23,660 nt of DNA from an uncultured Nitrospira sp. (GTDB lineage: Bacteria; Nitrospirota; Nitrospiria; Nitrospirales; Nitrospiraceae): positions 1 to 23,660 of the forward strand of contig CAMLHQ010000046.1 in NCBI GenBank assembly GCA_946479785.1. Reading direction: 5' to 3'. Both the position numbers and the translations under genes were made by a program. Position 1 is the first letter of the stretch. Each line of letters begins with the position of its first letter. Shown here in pieces: positions 22,594-23,660 of this stretch. The notes under the pieces were generated by a model. The model did no database searches. It was not told where the DNA came from and saw only the letters and a list, made by a program, of their open reading frames with translations.

Positions 22594-23660
22594 TTACAAG
22601 ACCCGCTGCTCTATTACTTGCTTACCAAACACATCCGGGAAGAATCCTGCCGCGATTACCCGGTCGATCACAGAGAACGGGGCTGTCTTCCGCAGTCCGG
22701 CTGTCGTCGAGAGCACTTGATATCGCAGCCGCGCATTCCGGTCCAAGGTATGAAAGACACGATCTCGCAGAAAGGCGACGACGGGGTTGCCTGTGTTCCA
22801 GTAAAACACTTGCTGATCGGCCAGCCGCTGCAGCATCGTAACCTGCGGCCGGCGTACCTTCTCATAGGCAGACAAGCGTTGAACTGAGCAATCGCCATCG
22901 GCCAAAGAGGACACAATCACATCTGCAAGGGCCATCGCATCGACCATAGCCTGCATGCGTCCCTGTGACGCATGCGGATTCATGGCATGAGCGGCATCGC
23001 CGATCAAGGCAGCCCCATCGGCCACCCAGGTCGATGTGCGGACACGACCGGTCGGCATATAGGCGGTCTGGCTCCAATCAGTAAGATTCTTAAAGAGCGA
23101 GCGGAACTGCGGTGCAATCTCAACCCAAGCCTGCTGCAAGGCAGCCACACCACGCTGTTTGATTGTCTCGTACGATCCGCTTGGAATCATGTAGAAGAGA
23201 TAGACCTTGTTTCCGGTTGCAGGGAAAAGACCGAGAATCTGCTTGTGGCCCACGTAGTAAAACGATTCCGACACCGATTCCTGTGATTCGAGAATGGCGA
23301 TCAGATAGCCCTCTGGGTAGAGATGCAGCTCTGCAGGAATCTTGAGTGCCTGGCGCACTTTTGAGAAGGCCCCGTCAGCACCAACGACTAGCTTTGCTCG
23401 GATCGCGTGTGATCCATCCGGTCCTTGCATCGTGAGCCCGATCACTCGCTCACCTTCCTTCATCAAGCCAAGGAACGACGTTCCGTACCGAAGGCTGGCC
23501 GTCGGCTGCTTGTTCACGGCGTCCACGATCGCATGGTGCGCCACGTTCGGCAAGGTGACAATGGCTCGATTATAAGGGGCCGGCAAGTCCCCATAATCGA
23601 TGGAGCAGAGCCTGCCCCCGGCGGCACGGTAGAAATGAAAAATCCGGACCGCACGTGTCG
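22594..23660 (-). CDS. FAD-dependent monooxygenase (5' end outside window)
   Basis: At least 354 residues are visible and the frame stays open to the window edge without a start, so the N terminus with the GxGxxG FAD motif is missing. The remaining features fit the UbiH/PHBH (group A) hydroxylase family: GADGAFSKVRQAL (the DG motif) and GAALIGDAAHAMNPHASQG (the GD motif), with a conserved SIDYGDLPAPYNRAIVTLPN segment near the window edge and SAYEKVRRPQVTMLQRL later. Substrate cannot be read; ring hydroxylation of a quinone or aromatic precursor is typical. It is the first visible gene of the operon leading to the nucleotidyltransferase-like and TPM genes, 9 nt before the next start. A TTG at 23586 is not used as the start because family-like sequence continues upstream. 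Confidence 0.88.
   Translation of the reverse strand, partial: TRAVRIFHFYRAAGGRLCSIDYGDLPAPYNRAIVTLPNVAHHAIVDAVNKQPTASLRYGTSFLGLMKEGERVIGLTMQGPDGSHAIRAKLVVGADGAFSKVRQALKIPAELHLYPEGYLIAILESQESVSESFYYVGHKQILGLFPATGNKVYLFYMIPSGSYETIKQRGVAALQQAWVEIAPQFRSLFKNLTDWSQTAYMPTGRVRTSTWVADGAALIGDAAHAMNPHASQGRMQAMVDAMALADVIVSSLADGDCSVQRLSAYEKVRRPQVTMLQRLADQQVFYWNTGNPVVAFLRDRVFHTLDRNARLRYQVLSTTAGLRKTAPFSVIDRVIAAGFFPDVFGKQVIEQRVL

Noticed and set aside
1..23660. tRNA genes, CRISPR arrays, insertion sequences, phage genes
   Set aside because: Read through on both strands without finding tRNA-like cloverleaf, repeat-spacer array, transposase or integrase.

Overview
The window is a dense stretch of ordinary bacterial chromosome. 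It holds 29 supported protein genes, two of them cut by the window edges. There are no RNA genes, insertion sequences, phage genes or CRISPR arrays. The mix of genes suggests a member of Nitrospirota, most likely Nitrospira or a close relative: B12-dependent MetH, a PqqC/CADD-like di-metal enzyme, a DUF3386-DUF5069 pair, a DUF4124 protein, an FmdB zinc ribbon, a fused MFS/spermidine-synthase-like protein, moderately high GC and many small conserved-looking unknown genes. This placement rests on remembered gene content, not on a marker gene, so it is moderate in confidence.

Left part (1-7300): rdgB (partial) and rph form a minus-strand housekeeping pair for nucleotide-pool cleaning and 3' RNA trimming. 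A 423-bp gap follows, carrying a good sigma-54 promoter match in front of a REC-HD-GYP response regulator (predicted c-di-GMP phosphodiesterase). Next come an unknown gene with a near-consensus sigma-70 promoter and the full-length B12-dependent methionine synthase metH on the minus strand.

Middle (7300-14650): a group of small envelope or secreted proteins (two with BamE-like motifs, one DUF4124, one DUF2007-like) is followed by a translationally coupled pair made of a PqqC/CADD-like di-metal enzyme and an exported FGE-sulfatase-fold protein without the catalytic cysteines. Then a minus-strand operon (FmdB zinc ribbon, unknown 106-residue protein, His/Asp-rich secreted protein) stands back to back with an operon of a 90-residue unknown protein and hemW.

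Right part (14650-23660): a small membrane protein, a tiny charged protein with a hairpin terminator, a Ca2+/H+ antiporter (cax), an unknown 210-residue protein, a divergent ClpS-like protein, a Lys/Pro-tailed basic protein, the DUF3386-DUF5069 pair, and a four-gene minus-strand operon (FAD monooxygenase, nucleotidyltransferase-like protein with a degenerate active site, TPM-domain protein, MFS/spermidine-synthase fusion).

Two themes run through the window. Several genes have a -10 box 6-8 nt before the ATG and no Shine-Dalgarno, which points to leaderless mRNAs. Convergent genes are packed so tightly (33 nt apart to a shared CTAG stop) that there is no room for strong terminators. I found no obvious defence or mobile system. 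The best candidates for undescribed biology are the di-metal enzyme/FGE-like pair, the ClpS-like protein with an altered degron pocket, and the right-end four-gene operon.
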